A DNA stretch of 7,199 bases from Sulfurimonas sp. (GTDB taxonomy: Bacteria > Campylobacterota > Campylobacteria > Campylobacterales > Sulfurimonadaceae): positions 1-7,199 of the forward strand of contig JANTGV010000052.1 of NCBI GenBank assembly GCA_024762745.1. The letters run 5' to 3'. Shown here piece after piece: positions 1-6,247 of the stretch (position 1 is its first letter; every line of letters begins with the position of its first letter). Below the pieces are notes generated by a model. That model was given only the letters and a program-made list of their open reading frames with translations. It was not told the origin of the DNA and did no database searches. A program made the position numbers and the translations under genes.

Positions 1-444
1 TGCATAGCCCTCATTCTGCTTATCTATGAGTCCTATTGTTGAGTTAGGCACTAGTTTAACAAACTTATAAAGGCTTTTTTGATCTATTTTTTGCTTCTTC
101 ATCCCTATTTCACACATTAAAAATTCAACATCATAAATTTCTGACATTGCAGCTAGACGTTTTAGCAAATCTTTATGTGCTTGATTTAAATCCGTATCAC
201 TCTTAAAAGGTGAACTTGCTAAATCATTTATAAAAAACTTATAGGCATTACCATGTATCACAACAGTAGCCTCAAGCTCCTCCAATTTAGACTCATAATG
301 AGACTTACTATTTGCTATTCCAGAGAGGACTTTTCGCTCAAAAACTTTAATATCACCAGTAGTTAAATCATATACTACCTTCTTAACAGCATCATCTGCA
401 TGTGCAAAGCCAATAAGAAGAAAAACATATACTAAAAACTTCAT
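1..444 (-). CDS. Second secreted DsrE-like protein (3' end beyond window)
   Basis: The frame runs from ATG 444 to the left edge without a stop: 148 codons, probably nearly the whole protein. A Sec signal (MKFLVYVFLLIGFAHA) is followed by a DsrE-like domain: VVYDLTTGD, a helix (FERKVLSGIANSKSHYESKL), a strand (EATVVIHGNAYKFFIND), a helix (HKDLLKRLAAMSEIY), then DVEFLMCEIGMKKQKID with Cys111, the only cysteine, and VKLVPNSTIGLIDKQNEGYA. This ending matches typical DsrE/DsrF-like proteins, so few residues are likely missing. AAGG lies 9 nt before the ATG. It is a diverged paralog of the DsrE-like protein encoded at 1391-1834 and keeps the same cysteine, while the N-terminal halves differ. A periplasmic sulfur-binding or relay role is inferred. 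Confidence 0.75.
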   Translation of the reverse strand, partial: MKFLVYVFLLIGFAHADDAVKKVVYDLTTGDIKVFERKVLSGIANSKSHYESKLEELEATVVIHGNAYKFFINDLASSPFKSDTDLNQAHKDLLKRLAAMSEIYDVEFLMCEIGMKKQKIDQKSLYKFVKLVPNSTIGLIDKQNEGYA

Positions 445-463
445 AATAAATTACCTTTTTTAT

Positions 464-1381
464 TTATTCAGTGATATCTTTTAAAATTGATTCAAAATCA
501 TCCTGTGCTTTTACAAGTACTGCGTTTGCCTCTTTATCCTGGACTTTTGCAGAGCTCATCCAGTTATACACTGCAGGGAATCCCATCACTATCTTATCTT
601 CATCTTTTTTCTTATAAACCATGACCGTACAAGGAGCAAACGCAGATGCTTCTGGTCTTGTGAGTGCAACTGTATAAATAACTTTTAGTTTACAGATAGA
701 GTAAGTATCGTAAAAGTCAAATGGACTCTCTTCACCACTCTCTGTCAACTCTTCATTATAGTCGATAAAACCAGGCATAACAAAACCTAAAGGCTCAAAA
801 CCAGACTCTAGATTCATCTCAGTCTCTTCCTTCATCTCTTCCCAGTCTTCACCTTCTAAATCTAGTTCATATCTTGTAACAAGTTTACGAGACTCTTTTA
901 AAGAGTCCTCACTGAGTGAATACTTTGCGTTTGGCATAAGCTTTTTCATAACCTTGAGAGTATCTTTCTCTATACTTTTAAGTATTTTGTCATCAGTTCC
1001 AAGTATTTTAGCCTGAGCCTCTGCTGTTAAAATAGAAACATGAAGAGTATCTTCATTATTTGCTTGATAAATTCCCACACCCATAGGTACAAATACACCT
1101 GCTTGTGGATATTTTTTCACTAACTCTTTAGACAACTTCGTGTGGTAAACAGTTAAAAGTGTAAATATTTTAAAAGTAGTTTTTTGAAACTGCTTTTGAA
1201 AAGGTCCATTCATCTCCGAATTTATTCCTAAAGAGAAACCGTTACTAGTAAAAGCCTCTTCAATCATTATTGGAGTTATAGCACCCGCTTTATTATCTAC
1301 TTCAAAAAGATGCAAATCTCCTTTTGCTTGTAACGATACTGCACATATAAATGTAACCGCTAATATTATTATTTTCTTCAA
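464..1381 (-). CDS. Secreted protein with two DUF302-like repeats
   Basis: A 305-aa exported protein of unknown function. A signal peptide (MKKIIILAVTFICAVSLQA) is followed by two copies of a DUF302-like unit. Copy one ends around residues 96-149, with VFVPMGVGIYQANNEDTLHV and a closing helix. Copy two ends around 246-300, with AFAPCTVMVYKKKDEDKIVM and a closing helix. The shared pattern is aromatic-x-P-[MC]-x-V-x-[IV]-Y, an acidic loop, a strand and a C-terminal helix. Only copy two keeps the cysteine (Cys251); Cys230 is nearby. An acidic linker (ELDLEGEDWEEMKEETEMN) separates them. DUF302 proteins are often found next to sulfur-oxidation genes but have no settled biochemistry. The start is TTG with AGGAG 6 nt upstream, overlapping the preceding TAG stop. 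The gene lies between two DsrE-like paralogs and is 19 bp from the next one. Confidence 0.7.
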   Translation of the reverse strand: MKKIIILAVTFICAVSLQAKGDLHLFEVDNKAGAITPIMIEEAFTSNGFSLGINSEMNGPFQKQFQKTTFKIFTLLTVYHTKLSKELVKKYPQAGVFVPMGVGIYQANNEDTLHVSILTAEAQAKILGTDDKILKSIEKDTLKVMKKLMPNAKYSLSEDSLKESRKLVTRYELDLEGEDWEEMKEETEMNLESGFEPLGFVMPGFIDYNEELTESGEESPFDFYDTYSICKLKVIYTVALTRPEASAFAPCTVMVYKKKDEDKIVMGFPAVYNWMSSAKVQDKEANAVLVKAQDDFESILKDITE

Positions 1382-1387
1382 TTTTTT

Positions 1388-1392
1388 CTCCT
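1388..1392 (-). promoter_or_regulatory. Ribosome binding site overlapping a stop codon
   Basis: AGGAG on the minus strand shares bases with the TAG stop (1393-1391) of the DsrE-like gene and lies 6 nt before TTG 1381. It is the strongest Shine-Dalgarno match in the window, which may offset the weak TTG start, and it suggests translational coupling between the two genes. Confidence 0.7.
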
Positions 1393-1834
1393 AAGGTTTT
1401 ATATAAGTCCAGCCACGCTTGACACTTTCTAGTAATTCAACAACACCTGCTGTAACAACTATCGAGCCTTCGACCAGTTCACTCTCATCTATTTTATATG
1501 TTTTCATTGTGTTTCCGCATGCTATGAATTCAACTTCATACTGCATCAGAGCATCAACGCGCACAGCTGTAGTTCTGTTGCGTTTATCAAGTACTTTTAT
1601 TCCTCTTGAATATGCAACAATTTTCATCTGAACGTTTTCAGGTCCGTAATACTTTAAAACATTGTTTGCAACACTCAAAATATGATCAAGTGCATGGGGA
1701 CTATCTTCTGTTACAGAAAAGACAATCTGTCTTGGATTATCAAACGACGGTTTTGGTTCTGCAAACTCTGTATCAGCAGTTGACAATATACAAAGACTTA
1801 GTAAAACCAACGTAAAATTTCTAAATATACTCAT
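1391..1834 (-). CDS. Secreted DsrE-like protein
   Basis: A 147-aa protein with a Sec signal (FRNFTLVLLSLCILSTADT) followed by a DsrE/TusD-like single domain. The fold pattern is a first strand (RQIVFSV), a long helix (HALDHILSVANNVLKYYG), a second strand (VQMKIVAYSRGI), a helix, then YEVEFIACGNTMK. This last segment carries Cys106, the only cysteine outside the signal and in the usual DsrE sulfur-binding position. Known cytoplasmic DsrE, TusD and TusE proteins pass persulfide sulfur between partners; a secreted version would do so in the periplasm, which is inferred. It shares the motif Y-acidic-VEF-x-x-C-x-x-x-MK-x-x-KID with the partial gene at the left edge, so the two are paralogs. Its start overlaps the thioredoxin stop (ATGA), with AAAGGGG 5 nt upstream. 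Its TAG stop overlaps the ribosome binding site of the DUF302 gene. Confidence 0.75.
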   Translation of the reverse strand: MSIFRNFTLVLLSLCILSTADTEFAEPKPSFDNPRQIVFSVTEDSPHALDHILSVANNVLKYYGPENVQMKIVAYSRGIKVLDKRNRTTAVRVDALMQYEVEFIACGNTMKTYKIDESELVEGSIVVTAGVVELLESVKRGWTYIKP

Positions 1835-2205
1835 TTTATCCCCTTTGTCAAGTCTTTAAAATCTTCTATACTCCATGAACCGGGAATAACCTTTACTATC
1901 TTCTTATCTGCGTTTACAAAATAAAAAGTAGGCGTAAAGTTCACCTTGATTCCCATCGGAAGCTTCTCATTGTCCAAGTTCATTTTTACAGCTATAAAAC
2001 GCTCCTCTAGCCATTTACTCATGGCTGCGTTTTGAAAGACTGCCTTGTCCATATCGTCGCAATAGTGACATCCGGTACGAACGACATCAATCATTATAAT
2101 CTTATTACTTTTTTCTTGAAGTTTCAGAGCTTCTTTATAAGAGTGAAACTCTACAGCTTCTAAAGAGGAGAGAATCAAGAATAAAACTAAAATAAATCTA
2201 CTCAC
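1831..2205 (-). CDS. Periplasmic thioredoxin-like protein (SoxW-like)
   Basis: A small thiol-disulfide protein, 124 aa from a GTG start at 2205. The frame is open further upstream to an ATG at 2274, but that form overlaps the MBL gene by 77 bp and places 23 polar or mixed residues ahead of the signal. The GTG has GGAG 7 nt upstream and begins a clean signal peptide (MSRFILVLFLILSSLEA). The active site is CHYC (Cys46, Cys49) after IDVVRTG, and the cis-proline is Pro92 in FTPTFYF. The layout matches the thioredoxin_2/SoxW/DsbD-gamma-like group. The likely role is to keep periplasmic thiols, such as SoxY or neighbouring cysteine proteins, reduced or to accept their sulfur; the partner is not shown by sequence. 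GTGAGTAG overlaps its start with the MBL stop, and its own TGA overlaps the next ATG (ATGA), so three genes are tightly coupled. Confidence 0.82.
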   Translation of the reverse strand: MSRFILVLFLILSSLEAVEFHSYKEALKLQEKSNKIIMIDVVRTGCHYCDDMDKAVFQNAAMSKWLEERFIAVKMNLDNEKLPMGIKVNFTPTFYFVNADKKIVKVIPGSWSIEDFKDLTKGIK

Positions 2206-3103
2206 TTTCCCACTCCAACATCCTATAAGCTGTCTCAACATTTTGTCTATGCATACTATCGTAGAAATTAACATCTTTAAATTCTTCCATTTTAACCAGA
2301 TTTACCACATCGGCTATCTCTTCACCATCTTCTATAAGTTGGGCAACTTCTTCTCTAAGAGTTTTTATATAGTTATATGTCATATCCACAGAACTCCTGT
2401 CTACAATCTCTCCGTGACCACCTATAATATATTTAACATCCATAGATTTTATCTCATCGAGTGTATCCAGCCAGCCTTGCAAATGACCATCTCTTATAGA
2501 TGGCAATCTATCATTAAAAACTAAATCACCAACAAAAACCATCTTTTTCGAAGGTATGTAAACGAAAAGATCACTCTCTGTATGAGCTTTTTTATTTACA
2601 CTGACTATATGAACTTTTTTACCATCAAGTTCTAATATCTTCTCATCCTCAACAAATTCACTTGGAAACTCTTGAGTAGTTTTAGCATATGCTTCTGGAG
2701 ATATTCTTCTTTGCATTCTTGTCATATCTACTTTTACTTCATCTTTAAATGCATGAGAACCTATAATTTTTACACCAATCTCAGAATAGTAAGCATTTCC
2801 AAGCCAGTGATCATCATGAACATGAGTATTAATAACATAAGATATAGGAAGGTTTTTAATTTCTTTCATTTTACCATACGCCTGGGAAGCGTATTGGTAT
2901 GTAGGACCACTATCTATCACAAGATAGCTAGTCCCCATATTAACAAAACAGGAGTTAGACATATTCCCGTTGTTACGCTCATCCATCACTTCACTTAGAC
3001 CAAAGAAGCAGTGAGTATTCTCACTAACCTTCTTCGGTTCCAACATATAGTCAAAAGCGAGGAGAGAATGAAATAACGCTGTAAATATAAGAAGTGACTT
3101 CAA
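2198..3103 (-). CDS. Secreted metallo-beta-lactamase-fold hydrolase, SoxH-like
   Basis: A 301-aa MBL-fold protein with an N-terminal signal (MKSLLIFTALFHSLLAF), so probably periplasmic. All metal-site positions are present: HVHDDH (His94, His96, Asp98, His99), His174 (KKAHTESD), Asp193 (FVGDLVF) and His230 (GGHGE), consistent with a two-metal site. THVHDDHWLGN resembles the SoxH / quinoprotein-relay metallohydrolase group more than ETHE1-type persulfide dioxygenases. The SoxH substrate is not established, so no reaction is assigned; a sulfur-compound or thioester hydrolase is possible. Cys32 and Cys52 lie before the metal site and could form a disulfide, a possible client of the thioredoxin encoded next. 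The start codon is TTG, chosen because AAGG lies 7 nt upstream and the signal peptide begins right there. Its last codons overlap the start of the thioredoxin gene. Confidence 0.8.
   Translation of the reverse strand: MKSLLIFTALFHSLLAFDYMLEPKKVSENTHCFFGLSEVMDERNNGNMSNSCFVNMGTSYLVIDSGPTYQYASQAYGKMKEIKNLPISYVINTHVHDDHWLGNAYYSEIGVKIIGSHAFKDEVKVDMTRMQRRISPEAYAKTTQEFPSEFVEDEKILELDGKKVHIVSVNKKAHTESDLFVYIPSKKMVFVGDLVFNDRLPSIRDGHLQGWLDTLDEIKSMDVKYIIGGHGEIVDRSSVDMTYNYIKTLREEVAQLIEDGEEIADVVNLVKMEEFKDVNFYDSMHRQNVETAYRMLEWESE
2213..2216 (-). promoter_or_regulatory. Ribosome binding site deciding the GTG start of the thioredoxin
   Basis: GGAG on the minus strand lies 7 nt before GTG 2205, inside the last codons of the MBL-fold gene. 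It supports the 124-aa form with an N-terminal signal peptide over the 147-aa form starting at 2274. Confidence 0.65.
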
Positions 3104-3110
3104 AGCGTAA

Positions 3111-3114
3111 CCTT
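3111..3114 (-). promoter_or_regulatory. Ribosome binding site supporting a TTG start
   Basis: AAGG on the minus strand lies 7 nt before TTG 3103 of the MBL-fold gene. No in-frame ATG occurs before residue 20, which is already past the hydrophobic signal segment, so the TTG is the best start. Confidence 0.6.
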
Positions 3115-3127
3115 TTTTAATATATTT

Positions 3128-4345
3128 CTAGAATTTGAATTGGTATTGTGCTATAAAAGCATCATCTCTATAACCACTTAAACCAGTCCATTTATCAGCA
3201 CCTTCACTCGCACCATCACCACTTGCTAGAATATAGTTAAATACAACTTTATGTTGATTTCTTCCACGTTTTGCTTTACGAGAAAAATCTTGATAAGGTT
3301 GTGCTATAAAATAGTTAAAACCTACATAAGTGTTTCCTAAATCAGTTGACTGAGTATTACCAGTTTTACCTTCTGCCGTACCTTGTAAATGTTTAGCTGT
3401 AAACTCTAAAGCTGGCGTTACAAAATATCCTGCCGTAGCGGTAAATACTTTCTCATTATAATCTTTCACACCTGTAATATTTTTTGCATCAAAATATTCA
3501 GCTTTCAGACTTAGTTCACCTAAATTCGAATCTAAACCTATATTGATATTTTTATAATCTTCACCATTAGTTGATAAAGCGTCTCCACCATCTGCATTTT
3601 CAGATACTGCATATGAAGCTTCTAAGTGAAGCTCTTCACCATAATCAAACATACCACGAACTGCATACGAATTACCACCAAATTCAGTTGAACCACCGCC
3701 ACCAACAGCTTTACTTCTACTTGCCTGATTAGCTATCATAACATCATAACCAAAACCTTTCCATGGACGTTCATGACCCATCTCAAAACCGTCTACTTTA
3801 TTACCTTCCCAACCAATACCACGACCAGAGAACATAAGACCTGTATTTCTCTCAAGTGCTAAAGATTTATCAAAACCACGTTCTGCAATATCAAGATTCC
3901 ATCCTGGCATAGTAAAACTCATACCATTTGGCATCTTAATTAGACCGAGTTTCACAACAAATGCGGGGTCAGCTACATAAGAGATAAACGCATCTTTTAC
4001 TAATTTTGGGATTGCATCACCATCTGTATGATCACTTGCACCTGTTGCATCTTGATTAAAGTCTAAGAAAACCTTACCACGAACCGGTCCAGCTACATAT
4101 TTCCACCCAAGACGAATACGTTGCGCTCTAAATGCAAGGTCTGAATCAGCTTTATCAAGTGAGCCAGCTTCTTTAATTTTCATACCGTCTCCACCAACAG
4201 CTTCAAGTTGAGCAAAACCGAAAAATGTTAGCTTAGTATCAACATCACCAACTTTTTTCTTCATAGTGTAACCAGCGTGTGCTGATGTACTCATTAGTAA
4301 AACCGCTGCAGCACCTGCTGCTAATTTAATCATATTTTTCTTCAT
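3128..4345 (-). CDS. Outer-membrane porin of the OprO/OprP type
   Basis: A 405-aa outer-membrane beta-barrel channel. It has a clear Sec signal (lysines, then LAAGAAAVLLMSTSAHA, cut after about Ala24), then FFGFAQLEA, the usual first barrel strand. After that come many short amphipathic strands separated by Gly/Asp-rich loops, and a C-terminal phenylalanine (YQFKF), the outer-membrane assembly signal. Segments such as RIRLGWKYV, GKVFLDFNQD and KLGLIKMPNG resemble the phosphate-selective porin O/P family. That family name does not fix the substrate here. Its place directly after soxB suggests an anion such as thiosulfate, tetrathionate or sulfate, or a polysulfide, but this is inference from context. 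AGGG lies 7 nt before the ATG. The gene is preceded by the window's longest gap, so it may have its own promoter, and the next gene follows after 24 bp. Confidence 0.82.
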   Translation of the reverse strand: MKKNMIKLAAGAAAVLLMSTSAHAGYTMKKKVGDVDTKLTFFGFAQLEAVGGDGMKIKEAGSLDKADSDLAFRAQRIRLGWKYVAGPVRGKVFLDFNQDATGASDHTDGDAIPKLVKDAFISYVADPAFVVKLGLIKMPNGMSFTMPGWNLDIAERGFDKSLALERNTGLMFSGRGIGWEGNKVDGFEMGHERPWKGFGYDVMIANQASRSKAVGGGGSTEFGGNSYAVRGMFDYGEELHLEASYAVSENADGGDALSTNGEDYKNINIGLDSNLGELSLKAEYFDAKNITGVKDYNEKVFTATAGYFVTPALEFTAKHLQGTAEGKTGNTQSTDLGNTYVGFNYFIAQPYQDFSRKAKRGRNQHKVVFNYILASGDGASEGADKWTGLSGYRDDAFIAQYQFKF

Positions 4346-4371
4346 CTTTCTTCCCTTTTTGCATTAATTTA

Positions 4372-4400
4372 ACTATATAATGAGCAAAGCCCACTATATA
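4372..4400 (-). promoter_or_regulatory. Candidate porin promoter region with direct repeat TATATAGT
   Basis: On the minus strand TATATAGT occurs twice, at 4400-4393 and 4379-4372, with 21 bp from start to start, about two helical turns. Each copy contains TATAGT, one mismatch from a TATAAT -10 box. The nearer copy ends 26 bp before the porin ATG. This may be a promoter for the porin cassette, a pair of regulator half-sites, or chance in AT-rich DNA. No convincing -35 box is seen, which is common in Campylobacterota. Confidence 0.35.
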
Positions 4401-4403
4401 GGC

Positions 4404-4419
4404 AGAGACTAAAGTCTCT
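4404..4419. repeat. Inverted repeat AGAGAC-TAAA-GTCTCT between soxB and the porin
   Basis: A perfect 6-bp inverted repeat with a 4-nt loop (7 bp if the loop is counted as AA). It is more GC-rich than its surroundings and has no T run after it on either strand, so it is not an obvious Rho-independent terminator. Possible roles are an RNA stem that sets a processing or stability boundary between sox and porin mRNAs, or a protein-binding operator. The sequence does not decide between them. Confidence 0.5.
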
Positions 4420-4437
4420 ACAACTCCCTAAAGCTAC

Positions 4438-4461
4438 AAAAAATTTCTTTTTTGAGAAATT
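4438..4461 (-). terminator. Terminator-like AT-rich hairpin just after soxB
   Basis: Read on the minus strand, AATTTCT (4461-4455), a 6-nt loop, and AGAAATT (4448-4442) form a perfect 7-bp stem. It is followed directly by four more T, giving a run of six T in all. It starts 13 bp after the soxB stop. The shape fits a Rho-independent terminator, but the stem is short and has only two G:C pairs. Partial termination or read-through into the porin is as likely as a full stop. Confidence 0.45.
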
Positions 4462-4473
4462 CAGGTACCTTAT

Positions 4474-6237
4474 CTAGCAGCTTGTTGAACCCTTGACAGG
4501 ACAACCACAATCGTAATCAACTAAAGTAACATTCCCCGCGTTACTTACATCAACAACTTTTTGTCTTTTAATGTAATCACGTGTTACATCATAAACTGGA
4601 CGAATCTTATCTTCTTGAAGATTTTCACCTGCGTTTTGCAAGTTACCACCCCAAGATGAGACAATGTATGTTTTATTTAGGTCTATAGGTTTACCTCCAA
4701 TCATAAGTTTAGAAATCCTCTCACCAGCTTTACCAGCAACAGCGATAGAGTATGTAACACCACCAAGGCGAGACATATCACCACCTTGCTGATAGAGTGG
4801 ATTTGCGTTAAATACATTATCTGCTATATCTTCAAGAAGATTAGCTATCTGCTTACCCTTTAATTCAAACGTATAAACATTTGGATACGTGATACCACAC
4901 ATCTCATAAACATTATCCATTAGTATATCATCTCCAGCAAGAACTGTTGTTCCCCATCTATACCCTGGAGTAAATGACATATCACATTTCATCTCATCCA
5001 TGATCGCATCATTAATCAGCTGATCGAAAGTTGAAAAGAAAGTATCACGTTTATAAAGAGTGTTCTTTGTTTTACCGAGCACTTCATTTAACTCTTTGTC
5101 AAATGGAGCATACAGTTCATTTACAAGTTTTACACCCTCTGGGTCTGCTGGAATCATATTTGAAGCTATAGGTACTAGTTTATACTCATAACCGTTCACT
5201 TTTCCATCTTTTGCATCGATATCTAAACGACCAACATATTTACCATGACTACCTGCAATAACGATAACAGTACCGTCAATTACGATAGGCTTAGGTGAAG
5301 GATCATGCGTATGACCACTTAAGATAAAGTCGATACCATGGACCATACGAGCCACTTCTTGATCAACTGAGAAACCATCGTGAGAAATCACAACAACACA
5401 ATCAACCTTATGCTCTTTTCTTAACTCATCTACATAATCTTGAAGAGTCTCAGGTCTAATACCAAAGCTCCAACCCTCAGTAAACTCTTTAGGGTTTGCA
5501 GTAGAAGTAAATGGAAATGCTTGACCGATAACACCAATCTTCGCTCCACCTCTCTCTTGAATCGTATATGGTTCAAAAATCAGCTCTTCATAATCATCTT
5601 CAAAAGGATCATTACCAACAACATTTTGAGCAACAAACTTAGCGTCCAACATCTCGATAAGCTCCATCACTCTCTCTTTACCATAAGTAAATTCCCAGTG
5701 ACCTGTCATAATGTCCACACCAAGATAGTTTTGTGCTTTTACAATAGCCTCACCATCTGTTTTTAGTGCAACACCTGTACCTTGCCAAGTATCACCTGAG
5801 TCAAGAAACATTACATTTTCAGCACCACGCTCTTTACGAACATGATCTAAATATGTTTTCATATGAGCTATACCACCCATTTTTCCAAACTTTCTTGCTA
5901 AAGTATCAAAGTCCATATGCGTATCGAAATATGCATCTAAACTTGATGGCTCCAATCCGTAGTGTTTTGCAAAAGCTTCACCACATAGAAAACCTGGAGT
6001 ACCAACTAAATTTGGAGCAGAGATCAAAGTAGATGGCTCTCTCCAATAAAGTGGCTTGATATGAGCATGGATATCACACATATGTAAAAGTGTGAAGTTA
6101 CCCATAGAGTTAAACTCATAAATATCTTTTAGACCTACACTTGCTGGTGTTTTAATAGAACCAGCCATACTGCCAGTGGCAGCACCTAGTCCTAAAATAG
6201 CAGCAATGTGCATAAAGTCTCTTCTTGAAATATCCAT
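4474..6237 (-). CDS. soxB: SoxB, thiosulfohydrolase (di-manganese metallophosphatase fold)
   Basis: SoxB hydrolyses the S-thiosulfonate on SoxY, releasing sulfate. The 587-aa protein begins with a Tat signal (SRRDFMH at residues 4-10, then a hydrophobic Ala/Gly-rich stretch), as expected for a metalloenzyme exported folded. Metallophosphatase and 5'-nucleotidase motifs follow in order: CDIHAH (Asp55, His57), DSGDTWQG (Asp149), GHWEF (His180, the SoxB form of the family's GNHE), SHDG (His286) and SGHTH (His309, His311). The C-terminal nucleotidase-like domain has RWGT at 427-430 and QQGGDMSRLGG near 483-493. Length and domain order are usual for SoxB. The ATG has AAGG 8 nt upstream, overlapping the soxA stop. 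Unusual point: the tail is DCGCPVKGSTSC, with three cysteines in the last eleven residues (Cys577, Cys579, Cys587). A 128-bp gap follows, the only sizeable one in the window. Confidence 0.96.
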   Translation of the reverse strand: MDISRRDFMHIAAILGLGAATGSMAGSIKTPASVGLKDIYEFNSMGNFTLLHMCDIHAHIKPLYWREPSTLISAPNLVGTPGFLCGEAFAKHYGLEPSSLDAYFDTHMDFDTLARKFGKMGGIAHMKTYLDHVRKERGAENVMFLDSGDTWQGTGVALKTDGEAIVKAQNYLGVDIMTGHWEFTYGKERVMELIEMLDAKFVAQNVVGNDPFEDDYEELIFEPYTIQERGGAKIGVIGQAFPFTSTANPKEFTEGWSFGIRPETLQDYVDELRKEHKVDCVVVISHDGFSVDQEVARMVHGIDFILSGHTHDPSPKPIVIDGTVIVIAGSHGKYVGRLDIDAKDGKVNGYEYKLVPIASNMIPADPEGVKLVNELYAPFDKELNEVLGKTKNTLYKRDTFFSTFDQLINDAIMDEMKCDMSFTPGYRWGTTVLAGDDILMDNVYEMCGITYPNVYTFELKGKQIANLLEDIADNVFNANPLYQQGGDMSRLGGVTYSIAVAGKAGERISKLMIGGKPIDLNKTYIVSSWGGNLQNAGENLQEDKIRPVYDVTRDYIKRQKVVDVSNAGNVTLVDYDCGCPVKGSTSC

Positions 6238-6247
6238 TATATAAACC

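Noticed and set aside
1419..1815. Plus-strand ORFs opposite the DsrE-like gene
   Set aside because: They have no signal, domain or ribosome binding site, and lie antisense to a gene with clear coding features.
2206..2274. Longer form of the thioredoxin starting at ATG 2274
   Set aside because: It adds 23 residues ahead of the signal peptide and overlaps the MBL gene by 77 bp. The GTG at 2205 has a well-spaced GGAG and begins directly at the signal.
2243..2998. Plus-strand ORFs opposite the MBL-fold gene
   Set aside because: Their composition is that of an antisense shadow (Ile, Phe, Tyr and His rich), and the minus strand carries all the catalytic motifs.
2198..3103. ETHE1-type persulfide dioxygenase call for the MBL-fold protein
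   Set aside because: The full two-metal residue set and the HVHDDHWLGN form fit SoxH-like hydrolases better, and the N-terminal export signal is not typical of that dioxygenase.
4329..4364. Tiny ORF (ATG at 4364) running over the porin start in another frame
   Set aside because: It has no clear ribosome binding site, and its lysine-rich product simply reflects the purine-rich leader. A leader peptide cannot be excluded but is not supported.
4463..4470. 8-bp palindrome AGGTACCT just after soxB
   Set aside because: It is too short to form a useful hairpin and has no second copy nearby; probably chance.
5440..6032. Plus-strand ORFs opposite soxB
   Set aside because: They are shadows of a gene whose metal-binding motifs are all intact on the minus strand.
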